A stretch of 64,000 nucleotides of DNA from Pseudomonas serboccidentalis (GTDB lineage: Bacteria; Pseudomonadota; Gammaproteobacteria; Pseudomonadales; Pseudomonadaceae), in contig NZ_CP101655.1 in the NCBI RefSeq assembly GCF_028830055.1, forward strand, positions 5,785,716 to 5,849,715, given 5' to 3'. The position numbers were made by a program, and so were the translations under genes. Shown here piece by piece: positions 29,387 through 36,857 of the stretch (positions are counted from its first letter, which is position 1; each line of letters starts with the position of its first letter). The notes below the pieces were generated by a model. That model was not told the origin of the DNA, did not search any database, and worked only from the letters and a program-made list of their open reading frames with translations.

Positions 29387-30376
29387 ATGGTCAACAACAA
29401 TCACAAAGACTCGTCCCCTGCGCAGTGGCCCGAGGCCGCGCAAACCCTGATGGCGCTGATGCACGCCCAAGGCGAAGTCGCCCGGCTGAGCGAGCGCGAA
29501 CAGCTGTTCAGCTCACTGCTGGTGAGCGTGAACGCGGTGCTTTGGGCGTTCAACTGGGAAACCCGTCAGGTGCTGTACGTCAGCCCCGCGTATGAACGGA
29601 TTTTCGGTCGCTCTGCCGGGCTCTTGCTCGCCGACTACAACCAGTGGCGCGACAGCATCTACCCCGACGATCTGGATTACGCCGAACGCAGCCTTGCCGA
29701 CGTGCTGCACAAAGGCGCGGTGGAAGACCGTGAATACCGGATCATCGCCGCCGACGGCCAGGTACGGTGGATCAGCGACAAATGCTTCATCAACCGTCAG
29801 GACGAGCCCGGGCAACCGGTGATCATTGTCGGCATCGCCGAGGACATCACCGACAAGAAGCACATGGAAACCGAGTTGCAACGCCTGGCCACCACCGACG
29901 TGCTGACCCAAAGCAGCAACCGTCGCCATTTCTTCGAATGCGCCCATCGCGAGTTCGAACAGGCACGCCTGCAAGGTGCGCCACTGGCCTTCCTGCTGCT
30001 GGACATCGATAACTTCAAGCTGATCAACGACAGCTACGGCCACCCCGAGGGCGACAACGTACTGCAGCGGATTGCCGAGTGCGGGCGCGGCTCGTTACGC
30101 CGGGGCGATCTGTTCGGACGCATTGGCGGTGAGGAGTTCGCCGCGGTGTTCCCCGGTTGCGCGCCGGACATGGCGATGCAAGTGGCCGAGCGGTTGCAGC
30201 AGGAGATTCAGCGCTTGAGTTTCAGCCATGACGGGCAGACATTCGGCATCACCGTCAGCCAGGGCCTGACCAGCCTCAAGGAAGGCGACGCCAGCCTCGA
30301 CAGCCTGTTCGCCCGAGCGGATGCGGCGATGTACGAGGCCAAGCGGCAGGGCAAGAATCGGATTATCTCAAGCTGA
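29387..30376 (+). CDS. PAS-GGDEF diguanylate cyclase
   Basis: I choose the ATG at 29387 (MVNNNHKDSSPAQW); the longer open frame from 29243 has no family support. The 329-residue soluble protein has a PAS domain (about 65-170, VSVNAVLWAFNWETRQVLYV ... IVGIAEDITDKKH). A GGDEF domain with the active GGEEF loop follows, along with the RxxD inhibitory site five residues before it (RRGDLFGRIGGEEF). It should make c-di-GMP under feedback control. It lies on the same strand as desA, 143 bp downstream. Confidence 0.88.
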   Translation: MVNNNHKDSSPAQWPEAAQTLMALMHAQGEVARLSEREQLFSSLLVSVNAVLWAFNWETRQVLYVSPAYERIFGRSAGLLLADYNQWRDSIYPDDLDYAERSLADVLHKGAVEDREYRIIAADGQVRWISDKCFINRQDEPGQPVIIVGIAEDITDKKHMETELQRLATTDVLTQSSNRRHFFECAHREFEQARLQGAPLAFLLLDIDNFKLINDSYGHPEGDNVLQRIAECGRGSLRRGDLFGRIGGEEFAAVFPGCAPDMAMQVAERLQQEIQRLSFSHDGQTFGITVSQGLTSLKEGDASLDSLFARADAAMYEAKRQGKNRIISS

Positions 30377-30399
30377 ATCCACCGTCCGACTCACCTCCC

Positions 30400-30488
30400 T
30401 GTAGGAGCTGCGGCACGCTGCGATCTTTTGATCTTTTGATCTTTTGATTTCAAAGATCAAAAGATCGCAGCGTGCCGCAGCTCCTACA
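30400..30488. repeat. Intergenic inverted repeat, type B, longest arms (R12)
   Basis: Perfect 36-bp arms (30400-30435 and 30453-30488) begin TGTAGGAGCTGCGGCACGCT. The left inner side carries three tandem GATCTTTT units. It lies between the convergent cyclase and HDOD genes. Confidence 0.93.
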
Positions 30489-30508
30489 ATGGATCCTGGT
30501 GAATCCGG

Positions 30509-31720
30509 TTATTTGCGCATCCGCATCAACTCCGGCAGCCCGATCTTCAGCAGCCGCGCCGTACGACTCTTGGCCAGTTCCTCGACGCCCTCGTGCTCGG
30601 TCAGGCGAGCCATTTGTGCCGCCATGTTCATCACCAGCGCCTCACGAGAGTAAACCCCGCCACCGAGCTGGTAGACCGATGCAATCAGCTCCCGCAGCTC
30701 CAGCGGCAAGCGCCAGCGCGTGCGCAGCGCCGAACCGTAGGCCGCGCCAAACTCCGCCAGCGCATCGCCCACCTCCTCCCACTCATCCAGCTCTCCGCCA
30801 GCCTGCTTCCACTCCTGCAAACAGCGCAGCAACGCCAGATCGCCGAGGCGATGCAACATGCCGGCGCAATAGCAGCGTTCCTGATCCAGATCGAGCAGGC
30901 GCGCCAGCGTGCGAGCGTATTCCGCAGTGTGCAGCGACAGCCCCCAATAGCGCTCGGCGTAATCGGCCAGGCACGGGTCACTGAGTTTGGCACTGCGCTT
31001 GAGCGCCAGGCCGAGAATCAGATTCATGCTCTGCCCCGTGCCCAACCGATGCAGCGCCTGCCCCAGGGTTTGCACCGCCGCGCCATGATGCTGCGCTGCG
31101 CTGTTGGCCGCCGCGATCAGCACCGCAGTGATCTGCGGATCGGTGCGTACCTCTTCTTCCAGCAGTTTCAGATCAAGGCCGCTCGGATTCAGGCTGCGCT
31201 TCACCGCCACCTGGACATCGGTCATCAACGGCGCACCATCGGCCTGCTCGCGGCGGCGCTCAAGAAACACCGCCAGGGTCATGCCCGGCGCCAGCGTCGG
31301 CACTTCGCAGGACACCTCTTCGCCGGCATCCAGCAGCAGGCCCTGCAAGCGCTCGGTCAGGCTTTCCATGTTCAACGGTTTGGTCAGGTAGGCCGTGGGG
31401 GCCAGCGGAATCGCTTCGCGCACACTGGCGCTGTCATTGCGGCTGCTCATCAGAATGAACGGCAGTGGCGGATTGCGTTTGCGCTGACGCACGCTGCGCA
31501 GCACGCTCAAACCGTCGATGCCCGGCAACTCCCAATCGACAATCGCCAGGTCATACGGCACTTCGCTGAGCAATGACATGGCTTGCTGACCATCGGCACA
31601 CAGGTCCAGCCGCGCATCGCAACGGACATTGAGCAACACGTGTTTGAGCAGGTCCCGGGACCACGGATCGGCCTCGGCAATCAGCACTCGGGGTACGGCG
31701 GGTAAATCAACGGCAGTCAT
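30509..31720 (-). CDS. Response regulator with HDOD output domain
   Basis: The ATG at 31720 follows AGGGAGAG; upstream in-frame codons lack a ribosome binding site. The 403-residue protein has an N-terminal receiver (VLIAEADPWSRDLL ... YDLAIVDWELPGIDGLSV, phospho-Asp in IVDW; Lys in YLTKPL) and a C-terminal HDOD domain (residues about 190-390, LEEEVRTDPQITAVLIAAAN ... CYCAGMLHRLGDLALL). HDOD proteins act in signalling without a known catalytic site. No kinase gene is adjacent. Confidence 0.87.
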   Translation of the reverse strand: MTAVDLPAVPRVLIAEADPWSRDLLKHVLLNVRCDARLDLCADGQQAMSLLSEVPYDLAIVDWELPGIDGLSVLRSVRQRKRNPPLPFILMSSRNDSASVREAIPLAPTAYLTKPLNMESLTERLQGLLLDAGEEVSCEVPTLAPGMTLAVFLERRREQADGAPLMTDVQVAVKRSLNPSGLDLKLLEEEVRTDPQITAVLIAAANSAAQHHGAAVQTLGQALHRLGTGQSMNLILGLALKRSAKLSDPCLADYAERYWGLSLHTAEYARTLARLLDLDQERCYCAGMLHRLGDLALLRCLQEWKQAGGELDEWEEVGDALAEFGAAYGSALRTRWRLPLELRELIASVYQLGGGVYSREALVMNMAAQMARLTEHEGVEELAKSRTARLLKIGLPELMRMRK

Positions 31721-31806
31721 GCTCGCTCTCCCTTGCAATGCCTGAACCTTAGCCAATGCTGGCCTTTCGATACAGCGCAAAAGCGCTTGATGTGTTTCAG
31801 GGGCGT

Positions 31807-31833
31807 AAAAAAACCCGCCGAAGCGGGTTTTTT
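31807..31833 (-). terminator. Intrinsic terminator of gabT
   Basis: AAACCCGC (31811-31818) pairs with GCGGGTTT (31823-31830) around CGAA, with A- and T-runs on both sides. It lies 27 bp beyond the gabT stop. Confidence 0.88.
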
Positions 31834-31859
31834 GTCTATCCGATCACACAGCGCGCGGC

Positions 31860-33140
31860 TTACAGCTCCGAGAAGCACTCTTCGATGATCGCCAGACCTT
31901 TGTCCAGTTGCTCGTCCGGCGCCGTCAGCGGAACCAGAACGCGCAGAACGTTGCCGTAGGTGCCGCAGGACAGCAGGATCAGGCCCTTGTCACGCGCCTT
32001 GGCCACCACCGATGCCACTGCCGCAGCGTTCGGCTTGTGGCTGTCGCCGTTTTCGAACAGCTCGACCGCGATCATCGCGCCCAGGGCACGCACTTCGCCG
32101 ATCACTGCCGGGTATTTGGCCTGGATGGCCTTCAGGCCGGTCACCAGACGCTCGCCGACAGCCTTGCAGCGGTCCAGCAGGTGTTCTTCTTCGAACACTT
32201 CCATCACGGCCAGGGCCGCAGCGCAAGCGATCGGGCTACCGGCGTAGGTGCCGCCCAAGCCGCCTGGGGCGATGGCGTCCATGTACTCGGCCTTGCCGCA
32301 GACACCGGCCAGCGGGAAGCCGCCAGCGATGGATTTGGCGAAGGTGGTCAGGTCGGCAGCAACGCCCATCTGTTCCATCGCGAAGAAAGTGCCGGTACGG
32401 CCAGCGCCGGTCTGCACTTCGTCAGCAATCAGCAGGATGCCGTGCTGGTCGCACAGGGCGCGCAGGCGCTTCATGAACTCTTTCGGCGCGACGTAGAAAC
32501 CACCTTCACCCTGCACAGGCTCGATGATGATCGCGGCGATGTCTTTCGGCTCGGCGTCGTTCTTGAAGATGCGTTCGATGGAAGCGATCGAATCGTCGAT
32601 GCTCACGCCGTGCAGTTCATTCGGATACAGTGCGCGGAAGATGCCGCCTGGCATCAGGCCCATGCCGGCCGAGTAAGGTACGACTTTACCGGTCAGACCC
32701 AGGGTCATCATGGTGCGACCGTGATAAGCGCCGGTGAAGGCGATCACGCCGGCACGGCCAGTGGCGGCACGGGCGATTTTCACGGCGTTTTCCACGGCTT
32801 CGGAACCGGTGGTCACCAGCAGGGTTTTCTTGGCGAAATCACCAGGCACCTTGGCGTTGATCTTTTCGCACAGCTCAACGTACGGCTCGTAGGCCAGCAC
32901 CTGGAAGCAGGTGTGGGTCAGCTTGTTCAGTTGTTCGGTCACGGCAGCGATGATTTTCGGGTGCACGTGGCCGGTGTTCAGCACCGCGATGCCGCCGGCG
33001 AAGTCGATGAACTCACGACCTTCAACGTCAGTCACGGTGGCGTTCTTCGCCGATTCAGCGAAGATCGGGTGAATCTGGCCAACACCACGTGGAACAGCTG
33101 CGGTACGACGGGCCATCAGTTCAGCGTTAGTCTTGCTCAT
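31860..33140 (-). CDS. gabT: 4-aminobutyrate--2-oxoglutarate aminotransferase
   Basis: I start at the ATG at 33140 (MSKTNAELMARRTAAVP), preceded by GAGG. The 426-residue class III PLP aminotransferase has the pyridoxal-phosphate regions VTTGSEAVENAVKIARA, IADEVQTGAGRTG and the Schiff-base lysine in TFAKSIAGGFPLAG. It transfers the amino group of GABA to 2-oxoglutarate, giving succinate semialdehyde. gabD, encoding the next step, lies 185 bp upstream on the same strand. A hairpin sits between them. Confidence 0.95.
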   Translation of the reverse strand: MSKTNAELMARRTAAVPRGVGQIHPIFAESAKNATVTDVEGREFIDFAGGIAVLNTGHVHPKIIAAVTEQLNKLTHTCFQVLAYEPYVELCEKINAKVPGDFAKKTLLVTTGSEAVENAVKIARAATGRAGVIAFTGAYHGRTMMTLGLTGKVVPYSAGMGLMPGGIFRALYPNELHGVSIDDSIASIERIFKNDAEPKDIAAIIIEPVQGEGGFYVAPKEFMKRLRALCDQHGILLIADEVQTGAGRTGTFFAMEQMGVAADLTTFAKSIAGGFPLAGVCGKAEYMDAIAPGGLGGTYAGSPIACAAALAVMEVFEEEHLLDRCKAVGERLVTGLKAIQAKYPAVIGEVRALGAMIAVELFENGDSHKPNAAAVASVVAKARDKGLILLSCGTYGNVLRVLVPLTAPDEQLDKGLAIIEECFSEL

Positions 33141-33270
33141 TACAGTCCTCATTCGCCGCTCATCGGGCGGCGTGGTTCAAGGATTAAGCGGGAGAAATCG
33201 GCGGTGGCAGCATGCGATGATCGACTGCCACGGCGTTCCCGGCCGCAGAGAAAATTCCGGTTTGAAACGA

Positions 33271-33302
33271 CGCAAAGGGACAGCGCTCTCGTGCCCTTTG
33301 CG
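33271..33302. other. Hairpin between gabD and gabT
   Basis: CGCAAAGGG (33271-33279) and CCCTTTGCG (33294-33302) are perfect 9-bp arms with a 14-nt loop in the gabD-gabT gap. There is no T-run. It may attenuate or process the gabDT transcript. Confidence 0.45.
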
Positions 33303-33325
33303 TTTGCAGCGATCCCTTTCCCGGC

Positions 33326-34768
33326 TTAGATGCCCAGGCAGAGGTATTTGATTTCCAGGTAATCTTCGATGCCGTACTTGGAGCCTTCACGGCCCAGACC
33401 AGAGGCCTTGATGCCGCCGAACGGCGCGACTTCGTTGGAGATCAGCCCGGTGTTGACGCCGACCATGCCGTATTCCAGGGCTTCAGCCACACGGAACACA
33501 CGACCCAGGTCACGCGCGTAAAAGTAGGAGGCCAGACCGAACTCGGTGTCGTTGGACATCGCGATCACTTCGGCTTCGTCTTTGAAGCGGAACAGCGGCG
33601 CCAGCGGGCCGAAGGTTTCTTCCTTGGCCACAGCCGCGTCTTTCGGCACGTTGGTCAGGATGGTCGGCTCGAAGAAGTTGCCTTCCATCGGCTTGCCGCC
33701 GGCCAGCACGGTGGCGCCTTTGGCCACGGCGTCAGCGATGTGCTCTTGCACCTTGGCCACGGCTTTTTCGTCGATCAGCGGGCCAGTGGTAGTGCCTTCT
33801 TCCAGACCGTTACCGATTTTCAGCTTGGCGACGGCCACTTTCAGCTTCTCGGCGAACGCGTCGTAGACCGAATCCTGAATGTACAGGCGGTTGGCGCAGA
33901 CGCAGGTCTGGCCGTTGTTGCGGTACTTGGAAATGATCGCGCCTTCGACGGCCTTATCCAGATCCGCGTCGTCGAACACGATGAACGGTGCGTTGCCGCC
34001 CAGTTCCAGCGAGACTTTCTTGATGTCCTTGGCGCACTCCGACATCAGTTGGCGACCGATTTCGGTCGAGCCGGTGAAGGACAGCTTGCGCACGATCGGG
34101 TTGCTGGTCAGCTCGCTGCCGATGTCACCGGCGCTGCCGGAGACCACGCTGAACACGCCTTTCGGGATGCCGGCACGCTGTGCCAGTTCAGCCAGGGCGA
34201 ACGCGGAGAACGGGGTTTGCGAAGCCGGCTTGAGCACCATGGTGCAACCAGCGGCGAGCGCAGGGCCGGCTTTACGGGTGATCATCGCCGCCGGGAAGTT
34301 CCACGGGGTAATTGCCGCGGTCACGCCGATCGGCTGCTTGATCACGATCAGGCGCTTGTCCGGCTGGTGGCCCGGAATCACGTCACCGTAGATGCGTTTG
34401 GCTTCTTCGGCGAACCACTCGATGAACGAAGCGGCGTATACGATTTCGCCCTTGGCTTCGGCCAGCGGCTTGCCCTGCTCGAGGGTCATCAGGCGCGCGA
34501 GGTCGTCCTGGTTCTCGATCATCAGTTCGAACCAGCGACGCAGCTTGCCTGCACGCTCCTTGGCGGTCAGTGCACGCCAGGCTGGCAGCGCTTTATCAGC
34601 GGCTTCGATCGCGCGGCGGGTTTCGGCAGCGCCCATTTTTGGCACGGTGCCAAGGATTTCGCCGGTGGCCGGGTTGTTGACCTTGATCGTCTGACCGTTG
34701 TCCGCATCGACCCAAGCGCCATCAATGAAGGCTTGCTGGCGGAACAACAGGGTGTCTTTAAGCTGCAT
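33326..34768 (-). CDS. gabD: Succinate-semialdehyde dehydrogenase (NADP+)
   Basis: I start at the ATG at 34768 (MQLKDTLLFRQQAFIDGAWV), preceded by AAGGA. It gives 480 residues against about 482 for E. coli GabD. Aldehyde dehydrogenase motifs are FTGSTEIGRQLM, catalytic Glu in LELGGNAPF and catalytic Cys in NNGQTCVCANRLYIQ. It oxidises succinate semialdehyde to succinate and acts with gabT in GABA use. Confidence 0.95.
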   Translation of the reverse strand: MQLKDTLLFRQQAFIDGAWVDADNGQTIKVNNPATGEILGTVPKMGAAETRRAIEAADKALPAWRALTAKERAGKLRRWFELMIENQDDLARLMTLEQGKPLAEAKGEIVYAASFIEWFAEEAKRIYGDVIPGHQPDKRLIVIKQPIGVTAAITPWNFPAAMITRKAGPALAAGCTMVLKPASQTPFSAFALAELAQRAGIPKGVFSVVSGSAGDIGSELTSNPIVRKLSFTGSTEIGRQLMSECAKDIKKVSLELGGNAPFIVFDDADLDKAVEGAIISKYRNNGQTCVCANRLYIQDSVYDAFAEKLKVAVAKLKIGNGLEEGTTTGPLIDEKAVAKVQEHIADAVAKGATVLAGGKPMEGNFFEPTILTNVPKDAAVAKEETFGPLAPLFRFKDEAEVIAMSNDTEFGLASYFYARDLGRVFRVAEALEYGMVGVNTGLISNEVAPFGGIKASGLGREGSKYGIEDYLEIKYLCLGI

Positions 34769-35212
34769 GTCGGCTTTCCTTAACAGCACCGCGGCCTGCG
34801 CGGAGCAAAATTATGATTGTAGAAAGGCGCCTCGCAAGGCTGCCGTCAGGGAAATCAGAGACCGGGTGAGGCCCATCCATCGTGCACGATTCGAAACACG
34901 TACGGCTCAGCACCCGATCTAAGAGCGTTTGAAATCTCAAACGGATCGTAGGATCAAAGGGGTTAAAGGACAATAGGTCGTTCGAAAAAAAGAACAAAAA
35001 CGGCGTGTTTGTGGAAATTTTCAGATCAACGAACAAAAATCCCCGGCCGCAGCCAAACCATAGATCAGCCCGGCAAAAGCGCCAAGCGAGGGTTTTGCAG
35101 AACGTTACCGCTTTAAGGAATACAGCGGTTTAGCACCGACACGCGCCCTGACAAAACCCGCCGAAACCCAGCATGGACGCCCCGAGCCGACCTAGGTATG
35201 ATGTCGCCCGCT
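34769..35212. other. Intergenic region between gabD and tRNA-Arg
   Basis: This 444-bp stretch holds the gabD promoter region and, at its right end, the tRNA promoter. A perfect inverted repeat, CGTTTGA-AATC-TCAAACG (34926-34943), is the only other structure I see, about 160 bp upstream of gabD. It could be an operator. No gene is evident. Confidence 0.5.
35174..35202 (+). promoter_or_regulatory. Promoter of tRNA-Arg
   Basis: A -35 of TGGACG (35174-35179) and a -10 of TATGAT (35197-35202) are separated by 17 bp. A GC-rich discriminator (GTCGCCCGC) follows, typical of stable RNA promoters under stringent control. The mature tRNA starts 10 nt later. Confidence 0.65.
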
Positions 35213-35289
35213 GCACCAGTAGCTCAGCTGGATAGAGTACTGCCCTCCGAAGGCAGGGGTCGTGGGTTCGAATCCCGCCTGGTGCACCA
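35213..35289 (+). tRNA. tRNA-Arg (anticodon CCG)
   Basis: This is a 77-nt cloverleaf. The acceptor arm GCACCAG pairs with CTGGTGC, the anticodon stem CTGCC/GGCAG encloses the loop CTCCGAA with anticodon CCG, and the T loop is GGTTCGAATCC. The 3' CCA is encoded. It reads CGG codons. No integrase or attachment-site repeat is seen next to it. Confidence 0.97.
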
Positions 35290-35304
35290 CTGATTTAAAC
35301 GAGA

Positions 35305-35337
35305 AAGCCCCGGACTGTGATGGTCCGGGGCTTTTTT
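35305..35337 (+). terminator. Terminator of tRNA-Arg
   Basis: An 11-bp stem (AAGCCCCGGAC with GTCCGGGGCTT, 35305-35315 and 35323-35333) is followed by TTTTTTG, 15 nt after the tRNA. Confidence 0.92.
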
Positions 35338-35359
35338 GTGGTCTCTCATGCGACGGCTT

Positions 35360-35632
35360 TCACTCCGTCGTCCAGTCAAACTCATCGTAATCGTAATCGT
35401 CGTCATCCTCTTCTTCCCCAACCTCCTCAAAAACCTCGTCTTCTTCCACGACGTCTTCTTCCGACTGGTTCAGCAGAAACTCCTTACGCGCCTCGGTAAT
35501 CGCGCGCCGCATCTCTCCGCCCTTTTGCGGGCAGTTGAGGAGTTGGGCGATGCGGTCGATTTTTGGTGCCACGGTGTTCTCCAGCGCTTCAGCTATGGCC
35601 CGATAGTGCGCGTTTTTGCCGGGCAATGCCAA
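35360..35632 (-). CDS. Small protein with strongly acidic C-terminus
   Basis: This encodes 90 residues: a predicted helical, mildly basic N-terminal half (residues 1-55, HYRAIAEALENTVAPKIDRI) and a tail of about 35 residues made mostly of Asp and Glu (EEEDDDDYDYDEFDW). I recognise no named family. Acidic tails of this kind occur in DNA mimics and chaperone-like proteins, but function here is unknown. It is convergent with the tRNA gene and 20 bp downstream of the anti-sigma-like gene, so it may be the last gene of that operon. Confidence 0.7.
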   Translation of the reverse strand: MALPGKNAHYRAIAEALENTVAPKIDRIAQLLNCPQKGGEMRRAITEARKEFLLNQSEEDVVEEDEVFEEVGEEEDDDDYDYDEFDWTTE

Positions 35633-35652
35633 ATGGCTGGGCGAACAGGTGG

Positions 35653-36249
35653 TCAGTTCTGGCGGATTTGCTCGAGTCGCAGGTCAAGGTCCACACCGGG
35701 GTAGCGTTTGTGCAGGTTGTTGTACAGCGCATCAGCGGCTTGCGACTGGCCGGAGTCGCGCAGGCGCAGGACTTCGCGCAGTTGTGTGTCAAGGCCGTTG
35801 GCCGGGGCGGCGGCGCGTTTGCTGACTTTGGCTTCATCGGTGCTGATCGCGTCGCTTTGCATCGGCGCCGCCATTTCCATCATCGGCGCCGGTGCCGGCA
35901 TTGCGCCAGCGGGGACTGCCAGCGACTGCGCTTCAGGGGCTTGTTTGCGCGCCAATGGTGCGGCGGGTTTGGCGGCTGGGGCGAAGTCGAATCGGGGCTG
36001 TGGCTCGGGCGCACGTTGCACCAGCGACAGCATCAGTGCCACACCGACCAGGCTGGCGAAGGCGACCTGCCAACGCGGCTTCTGGCAGGCTTGCAGCCAG
36101 CGTTGCCACAGGCTTGGCTTCGGCGCCGGGGTTTCGCGGTGGGCCGCATTGAGGATGAACGCATCAAGGTGCGCCGGCGGTTCAGCGTTTTGCTGTTCGC
36201 GAACATGTTTGATCACAGGATCTTCGGGTGTCTGCCGGGCGTCAGTCAT
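35653..36249 (-). CDS. Anti-sigma-factor-like membrane protein
   Basis: The start is the ATG at 36249, overlapping the sigma-factor stop as ATGA. The 198-residue protein has a cytoplasmic N-terminus of about 55 residues, one membrane helix (WQVAFASLVGVALMLSLV) and a Pro/Ala/Met-rich periplasmic linker. A short helical repeat region ends it (TQLREVLRLRDSGQSQAADA), which looks TPR-like. The coupling with an ECF sigma gene suggests an anti-sigma factor. It has no Cys, so it lacks the zinc-binding HxxxCxxC motif common in such proteins. Confidence 0.75.
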   Translation of the reverse strand: MTDARQTPEDPVIKHVREQQNAEPPAHLDAFILNAAHRETPAPKPSLWQRWLQACQKPRWQVAFASLVGVALMLSLVQRAPEPQPRFDFAPAAKPAAPLARKQAPEAQSLAVPAGAMPAPAPMMEMAAPMQSDAISTDEAKVSKRAAAPANGLDTQLREVLRLRDSGQSQAADALYNNLHKRYPGVDLDLRLEQIRQN

Positions 36250-36857
36250 GTCAGTACCTCCTCGGCCAGCAGCCGACGCAGTTTTTGCTGGGCGTAGCGC
36301 AAGCGGCTCTTGACGGTTTCCAGCGGTGTTTCGGTGAGGCTGGCGATTTGCGCCAGGTCGAGGTCGCCGTGGGCGCGCAGCAGGAACACTTCGCGTTGAT
36401 CGGCGGGCAGGGTTTGCAGGGCGTTTTCCAGGCGTTGACTGTCGCGGCTGAGGTTCAGCAGTTGTTCGGGATCGTTGGCCTCGTCGCCCACCGCATGCAG
36501 CTGTTCGTCGTAGCTGTCGTGCAGCGGCTGATGAGCGCCGTGTTTGCGCCAGTGATCGATCAGGCGATTGCGCGCAATCTGGAACAGCCACGTACGAAAT
36601 GTCGCCCGCCCCTGTGGCTGACTGGCGCTGCGGATCAGGCTCAGCCATGTGTCCTGAAACACCTCATCCGCCAGTTCCGGTTTACCGCTCAATCCCAGCA
36701 GAAAGCGATACAGACTCTGACGATGGCGGGCGTACAGCGTCTCGAACGCCGCGCCGTCGCCCTCGCGATAACGCGCCAGCAGCGCTTCATCGCTGCTGGC
36801 GGCCGTGCTGTCTGGCACAGCAAACAGCTGACTGATGAAGCCTTTCAATCGGCTCAC
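36246..36857 (-). CDS. ECF-family RNA polymerase sigma factor
   Basis: This encodes 203 residues. The start is a GTG at 36855-36857 that overlaps the TAG stop of the VWA gene by one base. Region 2 is seen in FETLYARHRQSLYRFLLGLS ... DEVFQDTWLSLIR ... FRTWLFQIARNRLIDHWRK. Region 4 is LPADQREVFLLRAHGDLDLA ... TPLETVKSRLRYAQQKLRRL. It should direct RNA polymerase to a small envelope-related regulon. Co-transcription with a VWA lipoprotein and a membrane anti-sigma-like protein suggests control by an envelope signal. Confidence 0.9.
   Translation of the reverse strand: MSRLKGFISQLFAVPDSTAASSDEALLARYREGDGAAFETLYARHRQSLYRFLLGLSGKPELADEVFQDTWLSLIRSASQPQGRATFRTWLFQIARNRLIDHWRKHGAHQPLHDSYDEQLHAVGDEANDPEQLLNLSRDSQRLENALQTLPADQREVFLLRAHGDLDLAQIASLTETPLETVKSRLRYAQQKLRRLLAEEVLT

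Noticed and set aside
35213..35289. tRNA-Arg considered as an integration site of a genomic island
   Set aside because: No integrase lies nearby and no repeat of the tRNA 3' end is seen in the flanking sequence.
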